Positions 21,640 through 33,510 are shown, counted from the first letter of the stretch. The stretch is DNA of 64,000 bases from Undaria pinnatifida (GCA_012845835.1 JABAKD010000002.1:9570620-9634619); one strand, 5' to 3'. The notes: generated by a model not told the origin, from the sequence alone. Program-made: numbers and translations.

Positions 21640-22800
21640 CGACGGCAGCCAGACTGGAGCTCAAAAATGGGGGCGCGCGCAAAGGCGGGGGGGGGGGGTG
21701 GAGGCGAGGGGGGGGGGGTACGGCAACGAGGTCGTACACAACCCGGCCGGAGGGGAGCGCGGTAACAGAGCCGCGCAAAGAAAGGGGGGGGGCGGGGGCG
21801 GCAACGGGGCCGTACACGATCAGGCCGGGAGGGAACGCGGCAACGGCGCCGCAGAAAGAGGGGGCAGAGCGACGGCAGCCAGGCTGCTTGCTAAAAATAA
21901 AAAGGGGGGTGAGTGGCAAAGGAGCCGCGCAAGGAGGGGGGGGGGGGGTACGGCAACGAGGCCGTACACGACCCGGCCATGCGGGAGCGCGGCAACGGAT
22001 CCGCGCAAAGAAAGGGGGGGGTGCGTGCGGCAACGAGGCCGTACACGGTCAGGCCGGGAGGGAAAGTGGAAACGGGGCCGCAGAAAAGGGGGGCGGAGTG
22101 ATGGCAGCCAGGCTGCCAGCCCGAGGGGGGGGGGGGGGGGGGGATATACGGTAACGTGGCCGTACACGACCCGACTGGGGAGGAGCGTGGCAACGGGGCC
22201 GCGCAAAGAAAGTGGGGGGGGGTGGTGCGGCAACGGGACCGTACACGATCAGGCCGGGAGGGAACGCGGCAACGGGGCCGCAGAAAAGAAGGGCAGAGCG
22301 ACGGCAGCCAGGCTGCGAGCTCAAAATATATAGGGGCGTGAGGGGCAAAGATGCCGCGGAAGGGGGGGGAGGGGGGTACAACGAGGCCGTACACGGCCCG
22401 ACCGGGGGAAAACGCGGCACCGGGGCCGTGCAAAGAAAGGGGAGGGCAGGTGCGGTAACGGGGCCGCAGAAAAGGGGGCAGAGCGACGGCAGCCAGACTG
22501 TGAGCTCAAAATATATAGGGGCGTGAGGGGCAAAAGATGCCGCGCAAGGCGGGGGGGGACAGGGTGCGGCAACGGGGCCCTACACAACCAGGCCGAGAGA
22601 GAACGCGGCAACGGGGCCGCGCAAAGAAGGGGGAGGGGGTGTGCGGCGATCGGGCCGCACACGACCAGGTGGGGGTGGAACGCGGCAACAGAGCCGCTCA
22701 AAGGAACGGGTGGGGGGTGGGCGGCAACGGGGCCGTACACCACCAGGCGGGGGTGGGAGCACGGCGACGGGGCTGCGCAAAGAATAAATCGGTGAGCGGG
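21640..22800. repeat. GC-rich higher-order repeat, about 185-235 bp
   Basis: About five higher-order units, each made of gccgtacacgacc(a/c)ggcc, gcggcaacggggccgc, a g(7-9) run, then agcgacggcagccaggctgc and agctcaaaatatataggggc. Landmarks at about 21,658, 21,892, 22,113, 22,313 and 22,499. All long frames on both strands (Gly/Arg or Pro-rich) are by-products. Confidence 0.8.
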
Positions 22801-22819
22801 CGGCAACGGGACCTGGCGG

Positions 22820-23550
22820 GTGTGACGGGCCAGATTATCAAGAGGGTGCTGGGGCTGCGGGACAAGTTCGGGACCGGTAGAAGGATCCTAATACAGAAGC
22901 TGGACGTGAAGAGCGCCTTTCGGCAGGTGGGAGTGGACCCAGCCAAGGCAGCAGAGTTCGAGTACGGGCGGAGAGCATGTTTGTTCATCGACGTACGGCT
23001 GCAGTTCGGGCGAAGGAGGAGCCCAGGGCTGTGGGGAATGATCGCCAGCGTGATCCCGGAGGCACAGCGGCAGGCCACAAAGGAAGAATTGGCGGGAGAG
23101 GTGTTGCCTAATAAAGGAGGGCGTTGGGAGGGGTGCGGCGGTTGCAACTAAACAAACTGCATTTGAAAGGGCAGGAAAAGGCCGGGGAGGGGGGGGGGGT
23201 AGGAAGAAGGTAGAACCAGGAGGGTGTGGGATCATACGGAGGGGTTCATGGCAGACGTGGAGTGGAAGAGATGGTGCCTGACGGAAGGCTTGGCGGGGAG
23301 AAGAGAAGAGTCGGCGGCGCCGTTCTTCTGGTTCGTGAAACAGCCCCACAGAAGGACAGGGTTTGGACGCTTCATTCGAGGTGGTAGGCCTGGAGACAGG
23401 GGTGTATTGGAGGCATAACCTGACAGGGGAAGAGAGAGCAAATACGATCAGGAGTAGGAAGGGAAGGGACGAAAACCGGTTTTCCATCGATGTTCTGGAG
23501 ATATTGGGGATGGTGATGAGGGCGTTCGTGATGAGGGCGATCAGATAAAA
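22820..23550 (+). pseudogene. DIRS-like reverse transcriptase and RNase H-like remnant
   Basis: 22,820-23,085 reads as the first half of an RT palm: IQKLDVKSAFRQVGVDP (motif A region, K-L-D...AFRQ), then LQFGRRRSPGLWGMI (equivalent of the LPFG..SP motif) and AQRQAT. This pattern belongs to the DIRS/Ngaro-like group rather than gypsy or copia. The frame ends at a stop near 23,149 before any YADD-type motif. About 23,360-23,548, in another frame, reads DASFEVVGLETGVYWRHNL ... VLEILGMVMRAFVM, which resembles the RNase H-like segment that follows the RT in such elements. Stops and frame changes between them make it a pseudogene. Confidence 0.65.
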
Positions 23551-23609
23551 GGGGCCAAAATGGGCAGCACTAGCACTAACCGCAGTGCAGCGGGCACAAC
23601 ACAGTAAAG

Positions 23610-24330
23610 GTACGCCTGCACCCATCGCACTAAACAGGAAGCATTTAACCTAGGCGGGGGGGGGTAGCACAGGAAAGCGTCGCCCAAGGCGCCCACGCCC
23701 ATCGCACCAAAACAGGCCGCATTTAACCTACGTGCAGTGTAGGGGGGCAGCACAGTGAAGAGTCGCCTAACACGCCGACGCTCGTCGCACCAAAACATGC
23801 AGCATTTGACCCAGGTTCAGTGTAGGGAGGTAGCACAGTAATGGGTCGCCCCACACGCCGACGCTCATCGCATCAAAGCAGGCAGCATTTGACCCAGGTG
23901 CAGTGTAGGGGGGTAGCCAAGTGAAGGTTCGCCCAACACGCCGACGCTCATCGCACCAAAGCAGGCAGCATTTAACCCAGGTGCAGTGTAGGGGGGTAGC
24001 ACGGTACAGGATCGCGCAGCCAACCGTATGAAAAAAACGGGCGGCATCTGCCCTGATAGTAGTGTAGGCGGGGGTAGCACAGTAGAGGATCGCGCAGCCC
24101 CCCGTATAAAAAACGGGCGGCATCTGCACCAACAGTGGTGCAGGGGGGGGTAGCACAGTAGAGGATCGCGCCGCCAACCGTATACAAAAAAACGGGCAGC
24201 ATTCGTCCCAACAGTAGTGTAGGGGGGGGTATCACAGTAGAGGATCGCGCCGCCAACCGTATGAAAAACACGGGCAGCATCCGCCCCAACAGTAGTGTGC
24301 GGGGGGGCTAGCACAGTAGAGGGTTGTACA
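23610..24330. repeat. Tandem repeat, about 80-95 bp unit, nine or so copies
   Basis: Units contain gcagtgtaggggggtagcac, (g)tcgcccaacacgccgacgct and catcgcaccaaa-caggcagc; from about 24,000 they shift to a variant with gtagaggatcgcgc-gcc and aaaacgggcggcatctgc. Lies directly downstream of the RNase H-like remnant. Confidence 0.8.
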
Positions 24331-24374
24331 TGTGTCAACCAGAGAACAAGGGTCGTACAACACCCAAACAAAGT

Positions 24375-24640
24375 AGTTTTCCCACCTGCCGCACTATAGG
24401 GGGACGGTCGCGCCTACAGTCGTGCTGCTCGCTGCATTATCTTTGCTGTGCCCATAGGTACCGACCGACAATACCAACTGCACAAAGATGGGCAGTATAA
24501 TCCTCGAGCAAGGTAGTTTCCCCACCGATCGCACTTACAGAGGGACGGTCGCGCCTACAGTAGTGCTACTCGCTGTATTATCGTTGCTGTGCCTATAGGT
24601 ATCGACAATACCAACCACACAAAGATGGGCAGTATAGCGT
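24375..24640. repeat. Two-copy tandem duplication, about 141 bp
   Basis: tttcccac...gcactatagggggacggtcg at 24,377 and its counterpart at 24,518, each followed by gcctacag-cgtgctgctcgc and acaaagatgggcagtata. 24,640-25,900 contains looser copies of the same vocabulary (cagcagcattgtgaaagggc) and no supported gene. Confidence 0.7.
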
Positions 24641-25919
24641 CCGAACATGTGCAAAGAAAAAAATGCCAGCTTAGACCCTAGCAGCATCGTGAAGGGCAGC
24701 ACATGTACTAACAGCATCAGAAAGGCAGCGTTTGCGTCAAAAGTATAGTGCGTCTCCGTCAGCTGTAAACGCATTGCAACGGACAGTACCCGTCGTGACA
24801 GCTGCAAAACAAATTTCAGCAACTATCCTAGCAGCATTGTGAAAGGGCAACACATATACCGGCAGTTGAAAGACAGCCTAACGCCTGGACAGCTGAAAAC
24901 ATTCCGTACCCACACCGACCGCACTATAAAGGAACAGTTGCGTCGACAGCGGTGCAGAGTGCAGCACTATCGCAGCTGTGCCCATACAGAAAGTGGTATT
25001 AGCCCCCGCGTACCCGTGAATGGTGGAATATAGGGCATCGCACACGCCGACAGCCTTGCCCAAAAGAGCCAGCACAGAGTTTCAGCGTTCACTAAATTCA
25101 AGTTCCAGTCACGGGAGGGCCAAGACGAAAGGAAACTCTCGAATTGAACTTGCAAGGAGCACTCACACAGCAGCGGAGGGTGTCAGAGCTGCAGTGCTGT
25201 AACTGTGGACGCTGGGGCAGTGAATTGTGGTGGACGGGCGGGAGCAAAATAGGCGGCTCGGCTGCTGTACAGTGACTTCTACAGCAGAGAATCCGGCGGT
25301 ATATGGCATGTATTGACAGCGAGCCCATTATGCTGCACTGTAGTTGGCAGCGCTGCGAGCATGATGGTGGATGGAGCTACGTGACGCAGTGGAACGCTGT
25401 TGATCGCGAAAGATGGGGGAGGGGTCCGGGTTGCGTCAAATTAGTAGCTGTATTATTTTCAGCAGAAAGGGAGCACAGCAGTTTGTTCGACGCGCAATAC
25501 AGATCGACGTGTGTACTGAAACCCATAAGATAACGCGTGCACTGGAAAAAATCGCCAAACGAGAAAACCCAAACATTCCACGAGCACCCCCTGTTCCTTC
25601 CCAGGGAGGACCACAAGGAAGGAGCCCCGACATGAGCTCCTACAGCACGGTGCCCCTAGTCCAAGGGGATCCCGCGAAGGTCGGTCTGGCTCCGTCAGCA
25701 AAGTTGTATGCAGGCCGATGGGCTCTCTCGGCAAGTGAAGTCCCCGTCGATGGTCCTTCAAAGTGTCGATTCCAGTATGCTGGTCTGTGGTTCGTCCTGC
25801 ACATGCCTCAGCCCCGAAGCGCAAAAAAAAGTACAGGTCGACGGACGATCTTGGGGCTTGTGCTTGCAGCTCGCGGAGATGTGCAGTGCATCATGCTGGC
25901 TGAGCGCGGAACGAACAAG

Positions 25920-26125
25920 TCTGATGGGTGGGGCTTGGGCAGTTCCGCTGCGGAGTGGTCCATGCGGCCAGCTGGGGGGAAACTGATGCGACTCCAAGCC
26001 GAGACAAGGAGTGTGCTCCTGATGGATGGGGTTTGGGCAGTTCCGCTGCGGAGTGGTCCATGTAACACAGCTGGCAGGAAACTGATGCGACCAAAAGCAG
26101 AGACGAGGAGTGTGCTCCGAAGAGC
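25920..26125. repeat. 101 bp tandem duplication
   Basis: gggcagttccgctgcggagt...ggaaactgatgcgac...gacaaggagtgtgctcc appears twice, 101 bp apart. Since 101 is not a multiple of three, the second copy is read in another frame within the long open frame here (25,413-26,525), which argues against that frame being a gene. Confidence 0.75.
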
Positions 26126-26659
26126 AATGTCGTCCGCACGTGCTTGGAAGGTGTCGTCCGTGTGGTACGTGCCCGGCGACCAGCACGACGGGCCCCTGCC
26201 GTCTCACTGCTGTTGTGGTCGCCGTCGTAGGAGGAAGGGCGCTCCCTCCATTGAGAAGCCACCCGTTAAGGAACAGGGGTTGTGGGCTCGATGGAAAGCA
26301 AAAACAAAATCGCTACGAAAACAATTATCGGAGGGATTGGAGGCACGCTGCCACAATAGCAAGTCAAGCCAAAGACGACGCCATATTGTAAGGGTATTTG
26401 GTGGGGACACAGAGTGTCCCCTGCAGGTCTGCCAATTGAGCAGGTCCTCAGAGAGTAGTCACTTTCGTAGCCTTCGTAGAGACGTAGCTTTATTCGATTT
26501 CACCAGAGCCATGGATGGCTTCTGAGATCGGACGCACGTGCCTCCGGTCTATTTCCTGACTATCCCGAATAGAAAACGCCAACCTTATCATACGAACCCC
26601 ATCCAAATTGTCTCAATTCGGATAAGTGAAGGCCTTTCGAGGCCGTATCTTAACAACTA

Positions 26660-26835
26660 GCTCTAAGATCAAGGATTTCGTCGAAACTCCTATTTGCAAG
26701 CTGTGTTTTATACTCCGATCCCCTGTTTTACGGGGTGTGTTTCCTTATTATGAAAGGTGCAGTTCGGTGACTCCCCTTAGTACTAAATAGTACCAGGGTC
26801 AACAGCGTGATAAGAATATGTTCAGTGCTTTTTAT
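26660..26835 (+). repeat. R2 family fragment
   Basis: Diverged match to 3,700-3,830: cgtcgaaactcctatttgca, ggtgactccccttag, agtaccagggtcaacagcgt. It abuts the right LTR-like repeat. Confidence 0.6.
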
Positions 26836-27890
26836 TTAGTAATTTAATGATTGATGAAGTTAATCAATTGTGCAAGGAACTAATAAACACGAGTATGTTT
26901 TGATGGGGACACAACCTGACGGTTGTAGAACGCTACAACTTTTGGTAATATAAAGCCTAGTTACTGCCTGGTTTACGGTTAGAGGAGGGGGCTTCCGCAT
27001 TAGTTTCAGATAGCATTATGAATGGAAATACTGCATGAATGATGATATACCTAATGTGATGGGGGCGGCCGGCCGGCGGGGGACGGAGGGGGGCGGGGGG
27101 GACGGGCGGGGGTAGCTGAAAGTTGAAGGCGTATAAAAAATAGGAATTATTGCATGAACTGCTTGAACGGTAAAGATATATGATTGGGAACACCTATTTT
27201 TACGGTAGATACCACCCCACAGCCATATTGCACAGAAGAAGAACTAATGCGTACGTGCGAACGAAGTTCGTTCGAATACGAGGTTGTACTAAAGTATACA
27301 CCTAGCGTCTGGTACTGTCACAGTCTCGGAGTTCAGAGTACAGCAGCGGGAATACTCAGTCCACCAGTACTATCACATTGTGTATCAATTTATGTACTAC
27401 ATAGGTCGAATGGTCGAAGCAGTGATGGCGGAATTAGTATGTGTTTTACCATAATCCGTGCATTCGGCGTTTCTACCGACCAATCAGGAATCAATTAAGT
27501 AGAAGATTAAATGCTAAGAACGGACGACTGGATTAGTCGTCAACGGCTATCATTCGGACTGGAACTGTTCTCAAGGGTTGCAGTCGACGTTAACGGTGGA
27601 AGAGACAAAGTAGGTGGAGATCGAGGCTAGCCTTGTTGTAGCTGCCTTTGCTCAAGCTAAGGCTGAGACTCATGTGCTGCTGCTACTATTGCTGCTACTG
27701 CGGCACCGCTGGCACCTCTGGCCCTTCCGGGTCCCCGTCTGCGGAGACGGTAGCTATGGTGGGGATCGCCGGGACTGGCCTCGTCCTATGGGAACGGCGC
27801 GTGACCGGTGAATGGTCGATATCTGCGGCGATACGAGCCAGCTAGGCGTCAAGATCGACGGCGTGCTCGTGTCCATCCCTCCTTTTCTTG
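26836..27890. other. Unassigned; no gene established
   Basis: Contains a G/C-rich tract (27,060-27,110) and a Leu/Ala-rich open stretch near 27,614-27,845 caused by a gctgctgct-type run. No splice-phase chain or domain found. Confidence 0.35.
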
Positions 27891-28215
27891 GCGTAGTCCC
27901 CCCCACCCCTCGAGGTCATCCTCCAGAAACTCGTAGACATTTCGCCGATGGACGATTTCGCCGATCGATGACTTCGCCACCCTGGCGCTGGACTTGCGAG
28001 ACGCGGGAGATGCGCGGAAGCGATATGCTCAGATTTCGCACGTGACGCACGACACTATTTCTGGCAGGCGCCCTAGCGAAAGCATTGGACCCTTCGTGCG
28101 CCCGGTGCCCGCCAACCATAGCAAATTTGCAGAGGGAATCATGTCTTTTGCGGGGGAGGGGGGCAACGTGACGCTGCCCCGTGACCACCCAGCTCCGCTC
28201 CATAGGCGATTTTGA
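27890..28215 (+). pseudogene. Possible coding remnant broken by a small duplication
   Basis: One frame reads ILQKLVDISPMDDFADR then stops; the next frame resumes DDFATLALDLRDAGDARKRY and stays open to a stop at about 28,215 (ending ...LPRDHPAPLHRRF). The join is a short tandem duplication of gatttcgccgatcgatgac that shifts frame. Composition looks protein-like and gag-like at best; no named family recognised. Confidence 0.3.
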
Positions 28216-28579
28216 CCTAACCTTGTATGAGCCAAATGAAAAGCGCTTTTCTCTTCTGGCGTGACCCAATATGAGCCAAGAGTGCGAGAGGACAGGTCGA
28301 CCTCATGCTCGAATGGTCGCCTGCCGGCCCAACTTCCTGGCACGGGCTTTCCTTGCTGTTCTATTAATTGATCCAAGGCCGAGATAAGCACTCACGTTTG
28401 GCGCGTATGATCGCCCTCGGCGCCTCCTTCACGTCGGCTGCAGGCAACGTTCGCGTTCACGCACTAAACAACATGCTTCTCGTGCCGACATCCGTGACGC
28501 ATAGCGTCATTAGGGTGGTGAACGATAACGTTGGGCCCACGCCATGATGTACTCAGCAGAGTAAGTTCGTCTTCTTGCT

Positions 28580-28735
28580 ATGCCTCCCCCTCCCGACCCT
28601 GTGCTCGGCATGCTGCTTGCGCCAACTTCTAGACGCACGCCGGCCTTATACCAGATCCGGCGCGATCTGCTGAAGCTCGTCGGAGGCCTGCGCAACAGCC
28701 CTCGTGGCAACCGCGATGGGTCTACCCCGCGGAAA
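28580..28735 (+). CDS. Possible first exon, unknown protein
   Basis: ATG at 28,580 opens 52 codons (MPPPPDPVLGMLLAP ... YQIRRDLLKLVGGLRN) ending at a good donor, CGGAAA|GTAAGG, at 28,735/28,736 in phase 0. I could not find the following exon, so this is only a candidate. Confidence 0.25.
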
Positions 28736-28884
28736 GTAAGGGCGGCTAGTAACGAATCGGCCGCTCCCACCAATGGAACTCCATGAAATAATACTTGTTC
28801 TGAGGTGGGCCGGCACTTTGCTTGCACTGGTCACAGTCGGTGGGGCATGTGGGTGCTTTGTCACGATGCGACCAAGGCTACGGT

Positions 28885-28985
28885 ATTGTAGTATCATTGC
28901 AGCACCATTGTAGTATCATTGTAGTATCATTGTAGTATCATTGTAGTATCATTGTAGTATCATTGTAGTAGCATTGTAGTTATCA
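28885..28985. repeat. 11 bp tandem repeat (gtagtatcatt)n
   Basis: About nine units, nearly perfect from 28,908 on. Confidence 0.9.
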
Positions 28986-29329
28986 TATCCCCATGTTCAC
29001 CACTTTTGTTTGACTATCATACTCGCACGAATCACTTTGTACCTCACGGACGAAAAATATTTAGGGGATGTTTTGGCGCAACGTAGCTTATCATTCCGCT
29101 AAGCATTCATATGGCAAAAATAGGACTGTGCGAAAGCTCAAGGTCGCAAGGGAGAAAAGGGGTCACTCGGATCTTCTTTTGCCACGTAGACGTTAACGAG
29201 TTTTTTTTGGCAAGTTTTGGTTGATCCGCCCGGTGCGCTGGCAATTGGATACTTGGTCAGGGGTCCTGTAGTCGTGCATTTGCGCCTGTGCTTCGGGTCG
29301 GGGTGGAAGCCCTGGTTTTGAGGGTATGA

Positions 29330-29770
29330 TGGGCGTTGATAAACAGCCATGGCACTGCCATGGGGCATTCGTGAAAATTCCTTTGGGGCTGTCTAGGGAT
29401 TGCCACGGGAGTACGAACTGCCATGGCGTCTCATGGCAGTGACACACAGGGCCATAGCCTTGACATGGCAGCACCATGGCCGTTCTATGGAGTTGGCATG
29501 AAAATCCCATACGTAGGGCTGAAATCAGGTGGCCAAGAGCATGTCATTCAATAAATTGGGCTGTCATCATACTACCATGTAACCTAATTGCACTTTCGTT
29601 GCACCTCGTGGCACCTCATGGCATAGAATGGAACTTGAGGGAACCTCATTACAAAAACATAGAACTCCATGACACCTCAAGACAGTTTAACGTCAGCGTC
29701 TTGGTCACGGCGGTCCCATGGCAGCGTTATGGCAATTCCCATCGCAGTTTGTCGTGAAAGCCGTCATGAA
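29330..29770. repeat. Degenerate catgg-rich repeat, about 20-25 bp spacing
   Basis: ccatggcactgccatgggg, actgccatggcgtctcatgg, gacatggcagcaccatggcc and similar short palindromes recur throughout. A second cluster is at 30,610-30,870 (gacatggggtgccatgaaaa, ctccatggaagtaccg). No reading frame supported. Confidence 0.5.
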
Positions 29771-30284
29771 ACTACTTGCATGATGACAATCGGTTCCATA
29801 ATGAACGTTCATAAACTCACATACATATCGTATGTACCTGATACAGTCTGGTTCAAGTAAAAAAGAAGAAAAAAACTTCCCCACGAATAGCGCTCGCAAT
29901 ATTTATTTAGTGAAAGAGTGAATATTTGGTATCATAGTGACCCCATGACCAGTGGAAGAGGATGATATGGCCAACAACAAATGACCGGCTTCGGGCTGTC
30001 TCTAGGAGTGAAACTCTTATCGACTAACATGATAGGCCTTCAATGTTTTCAATAATATTCAGACTTTTTTCCAGTGGGGGCGAAAAAACAAATAGCGACG
30101 TACTCTGCACTTCCCGGTTGCAGGTTGGACGTCTAAGGCATGTATGTCTGTAGAATTTTTCGTGAAAAATATCGAGATTTACCCTGCCTATGCTCATTAA
30201 GCATAATCTATCTAGCGAAAAAACTGGATCCTACAATAAAACCAAGTCGTTTGAAAATACAACGTATCTTCCTCATGTTTACGC

Positions 30285-30565
30285 ACTAAAGTCCAAATGT
30301 CCACGCCGGTTTTGATAGATAGATCCTGAAAATTGGCACACGTGTTCTACATGCCCATCCTGAGGTCTGACCCGCGGGGGGGGGTTCTTTTTTTTCGCCG
30401 AAACAAAATGGGCTAAGGTGGTCCACATTTTCCGAAAAATATTAACTGACGAAAAGCCAGGAAAAAAAAGAAAAACACACACAATGGGTGAGTCCTTTGC
30501 ACGGGCACATAGTGTGCAAAATTTCACGGTCTGAATCGAAAAAACGGCGTGGACATTCGTCGGGG
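30285..30565. repeat. Diverged foldback (inverted repeat arms about 85 bp)
   Basis: aaatgtccacgccggttttg ... gatcctgaaaattggcacac (30,290-30,375) pairs with the reverse complement of 30,478-30,562 (gaatgtccacgccgtttttt, gaccgtgaaattttgcacac). A possible degraded hairpin element. Confidence 0.55.
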
Positions 30566-30609
30566 AATAGACTTGGGGTTTTAACGTGAACCAGCCCGTA
30601 TCGTTCATG

Positions 30610-30870
30610 GAAACGTTACGAAGGCGCCATAGAAGCTCATAAACGCGCATGGACGCGCATTAACGCACAGACATGGGGTGCCATGAAAACCCACTGGGGC
30701 TCATGACGTGCCTAGAAGCCTCCATGGAAGTACCGTGAAGTCCCAAGAAGCGTCGCGGCGGAATTGCCTTTAAGGTTGAAGGCCCATGAAATAGTCACGG
30801 CAGTCCCGTAGAGGTGCCATATGACAACCCATGGCGTACTACATGAAGCGACACGAATTGCCATAGGGAA
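30610..30870. repeat. Degenerate catgg-rich repeat, second cluster
   Basis: Same vocabulary as 29,330-29,770: gacatggggtgccatgaaaa, gggctcatgacgtgcctaga, aagcctccatggaagtaccg. The loose period is about 20-25 bp. Confidence 0.45.
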
Positions 30871-31139
30871 GCTTCCCAGCACGTCGACGAAAAAGTACAG
30901 GCTATCAGGAATTGTATGGGTTTTTCTTTATTCCACAAAACGCAAAATCAACAAAAAGTGCCGCAAGTTAACTGTATTACCATTATACATAACCTGGTAT
31001 ACAAGGTACAGCGCTACAGACAAAGGTATGGTAGTGTGAGGTATCATCCGTCCACCACCCGAAGCCGAGAGTATTCACAATCAGTGATTATTACAGTTAA
31101 TTTATAATAAATATTAAAAATCAACCATATAGCGATCAT

Positions 31140-33510
31140 CTACTACACGCTAGGGCATGTTTTCATGGGCACCACTAACAAGAGCACCAGGCATGGACGC
31201 GACATCTCTAGGACCACAACATCTTCGACGACAGTGGGGAGAAAACAGAGCGTATAATCGTACACTAGATAATAACAATGTGAAAAAGAAGTACAGACAG
31301 ATATGTTAACACTGCGGTAGACCACACTACCAATCTATTACGCAGGATATTTCGTGCCTACCTGCCGTCTGCATGATCGCCTGACAACCTCTACCAAACA
31401 CAGTAGCATATGCCTAACGAAGTGAAGTCGCCCTCGTGTTCAATAGTGGTGACATTGCATGCTGAAGTCACCCTCGAGGTCAATAGTGGTGACATTGCAT
31501 GCCCACATCACCTCGCTTGTTGTATTTGTAAGATGTTAGAATTGGCAACCTCAGAGCCCCACATCGGCACGGTGAAAATCATGGGCGTAAAATCGCACAT
31601 TTGAGCCAATAATAATGGGAAAAGGGAGTAGAGGCCGATATGTTAAAGTTGCGGTAGACCACACTACCAACCTATTACGTAGGGTATTTCGTAGATACCG
31701 TCTGCATGATCGCCTCCAAACTATGCCAACCGAAGTATGACCAACGAAGTAACGTAATTAAGCGCGGATACACCGAGCGTTCCTTTCTAAACACTGACAA
31801 TTCGCACTTCTCCCTCTCGTGCTCAATGATAATGGTGGTGACATTGCATGACCTCATGACCTCGCCTGTTGTACTTGGCAATACTTATCTCTTTCTCACA
31901 ATTAGCGATGTCAGAAAATAATGGTAACTACTGGTTGTACCTATCCATTGAAATATTTTGTCTTGCGATCAATGTACAACAACAAATTATGAAGCTTTAA
32001 CATGTTGTTTACCACACCCAAAGATTGTGTTACATACCTCATCTAACACCAAATCTTCTAGAGTAATAAACAATACTTGTACCAGGCAGGTGATATACAG
32101 GGATGTCTCCTTGCTACAACCGCCAGATTTGTCCTTTCCGTGCACATATTGAAGTGTCCCGCCCGCCCCTCCCCTCCCACCCGATCCCTCTTGTTTCTAA
32201 CGCCCCACCTAAAATCAAAATCTTCCAGAGTAGTAAACACTACCAGCCGGCTGATATCACCTCATTATCTTTCTGGCCGTCTAACACCAGATCTTCTAGA
32301 ATAGTAAACAATACCAGGCAGGTGATATCAAGGGGTGTACTTTTGCTACAACCGTCAGATTTGCCCCCTTTAAGGGTTAATAGTTTCCGCGCACACATTG
32401 AAGTGTCCCCCCCCCCGCCCTCCATCCGACCCCTCTTCTTCAAACGCCCCACCTAAAATAAACATCTGCCAGAGCCAGAGCTGATATCACTTCAGTATAT
32501 TTCGAGCAATCCATGCCGTAGCTCCAATTCATCCCGCCCCCCCCTCCCCCCTCCTTTTTTTTTTTTCCCCACCCTCTTGTTCAAACGCACCACCTACAAT
32601 CGAAATCGGCCAGAGCAATTAACACTTCTACTCAATTGATATCACGTCATTATATTTCTAGCCATCTATGACGTAGCTTTCATTCACCCCCCACCCCCCG
32701 CCCCCCCAACGCCCCCTCCTTCCTCACCACCCGCACAATCACCTGCACCTAACACCACGCGTATGGCAAGCCCCTACATACATATTTATGAGTAATACGC
32801 CGGATCGGAGTATCACACACAAGCTTGAAAAGATGAGTTTCGACCAAATCCTCGATCTCACAGCTGGAGTATTTTTTATTATATTATATGTGACCTAAAC
32901 CTCTTGAAAACCCTTCCCTTCCCCCCCCCCGCCCCCGAACCCCCCCCTCTCGCCTTTTTGTTTTCCCCCCGTTCCGTCTTGCTCAAACGCCCCACCTAAC
33001 ATCGAAATCTGCCAGAGTAATAACACTTCCACGCACTTGATATCACCTCATTATCTTTCTAGAGCCATCCATGCCGCTGCTGCAATCCCCCCCCCCCCCC
33101 CAACGCCCCCTCCTTCTCCACCACCCGCACAATCGCCTAGACCTAGCACCACGCGTATAGCAAACCCCTACATCTATGCAACATGACCCCCCCCCCCCTC
33201 CCCCACCCCCCCCACGTCCAACTCTGCCCTCCCCTCACCGGTTATTCGACTTGCAGTATTCACTTGATAAACGGATGCGTTTCCTTCCACAGCTGTCAGA
33301 TTTTGTCCCCCTCGGAAACGGGTTTTACAGTTTCTGCGCACAGACTGGCTAACATCACCCTGTTGACCCTGATAGCTACACTGTAGTTGCAAGGGGAGTC
33401 GCCGACCTATATCCTTAATGAGGACGCACAAGCCGTAATACGCGCGATCGGAGTATCACACACAGCTTGCAAAGATGAGTTTCGACAAAATATTTGATCT
33501 CACAGCTAGA
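31140..33510 (-). mobile_element. R2 composite element, inverted copy 1
   Basis: 31,320-31,530 and 31,655-31,930 both match the reverse complement of 5,130-5,410 (tagaccacactaccaa-ctat, gtctgcatgatcgcc, gtggtgacattgcatg), so this end is internally duplicated. Then follow atgtacaacaacaaattatg, alternating C runs (32,405; 32,535-32,570; 32,690-32,710; 32,925-32,950; 33,088-33,102; 33,187-33,215) with conserved spacers (gatatcac-tcattatctttct, cgcctagacctagcaccacg), and finally ctgtcagattttgtccccct and tcgccgacctatatccttaa. The order is that of 3,700-5,410 read backwards. Confidence 0.65.

Larger units (their letters stand above)
19709..26655 (+). mobile_element. Candidate retroelement bounded by LTR-like direct repeats
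   Basis: Two 263-269 bp direct repeats (19,709-19,971 and 26,387-26,655) start TGTAA and end TTAACA, with imperfect inverted tips (tgtaaagatat against tgttaagatac). Shared interior blocks include ccctgcaggtct-ccaattgag, gatggcttctgagatcgga, tttcctgactatcccgaata and gaggccgtatcttaaca. Between them lie a CCCH-finger fragment (about 20,965-21,215), a GC-rich higher-order array (21,640-22,800), an RT plus RNase H-like remnant (22,820-23,550) and further tandem arrays. Flanking 5-mers (tataa, actag) do not match and I see no clear primer-binding site or polypurine tract, so two independent solo repeats remain possible. Confidence 0.5.

Noticed and set aside
21378-22433. Gly/Arg and Pro-rich frames up to 258 codons
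   Set aside because: Overlapping open frames on both strands over a GC-rich higher-order repeat; no conserved choice of frame between units.
25413-26525. 370-codon plus-strand frame
   Set aside because: A 101 bp tandem duplication within it changes frame between copies, it runs into the right LTR-like repeat, and no domain is visible.
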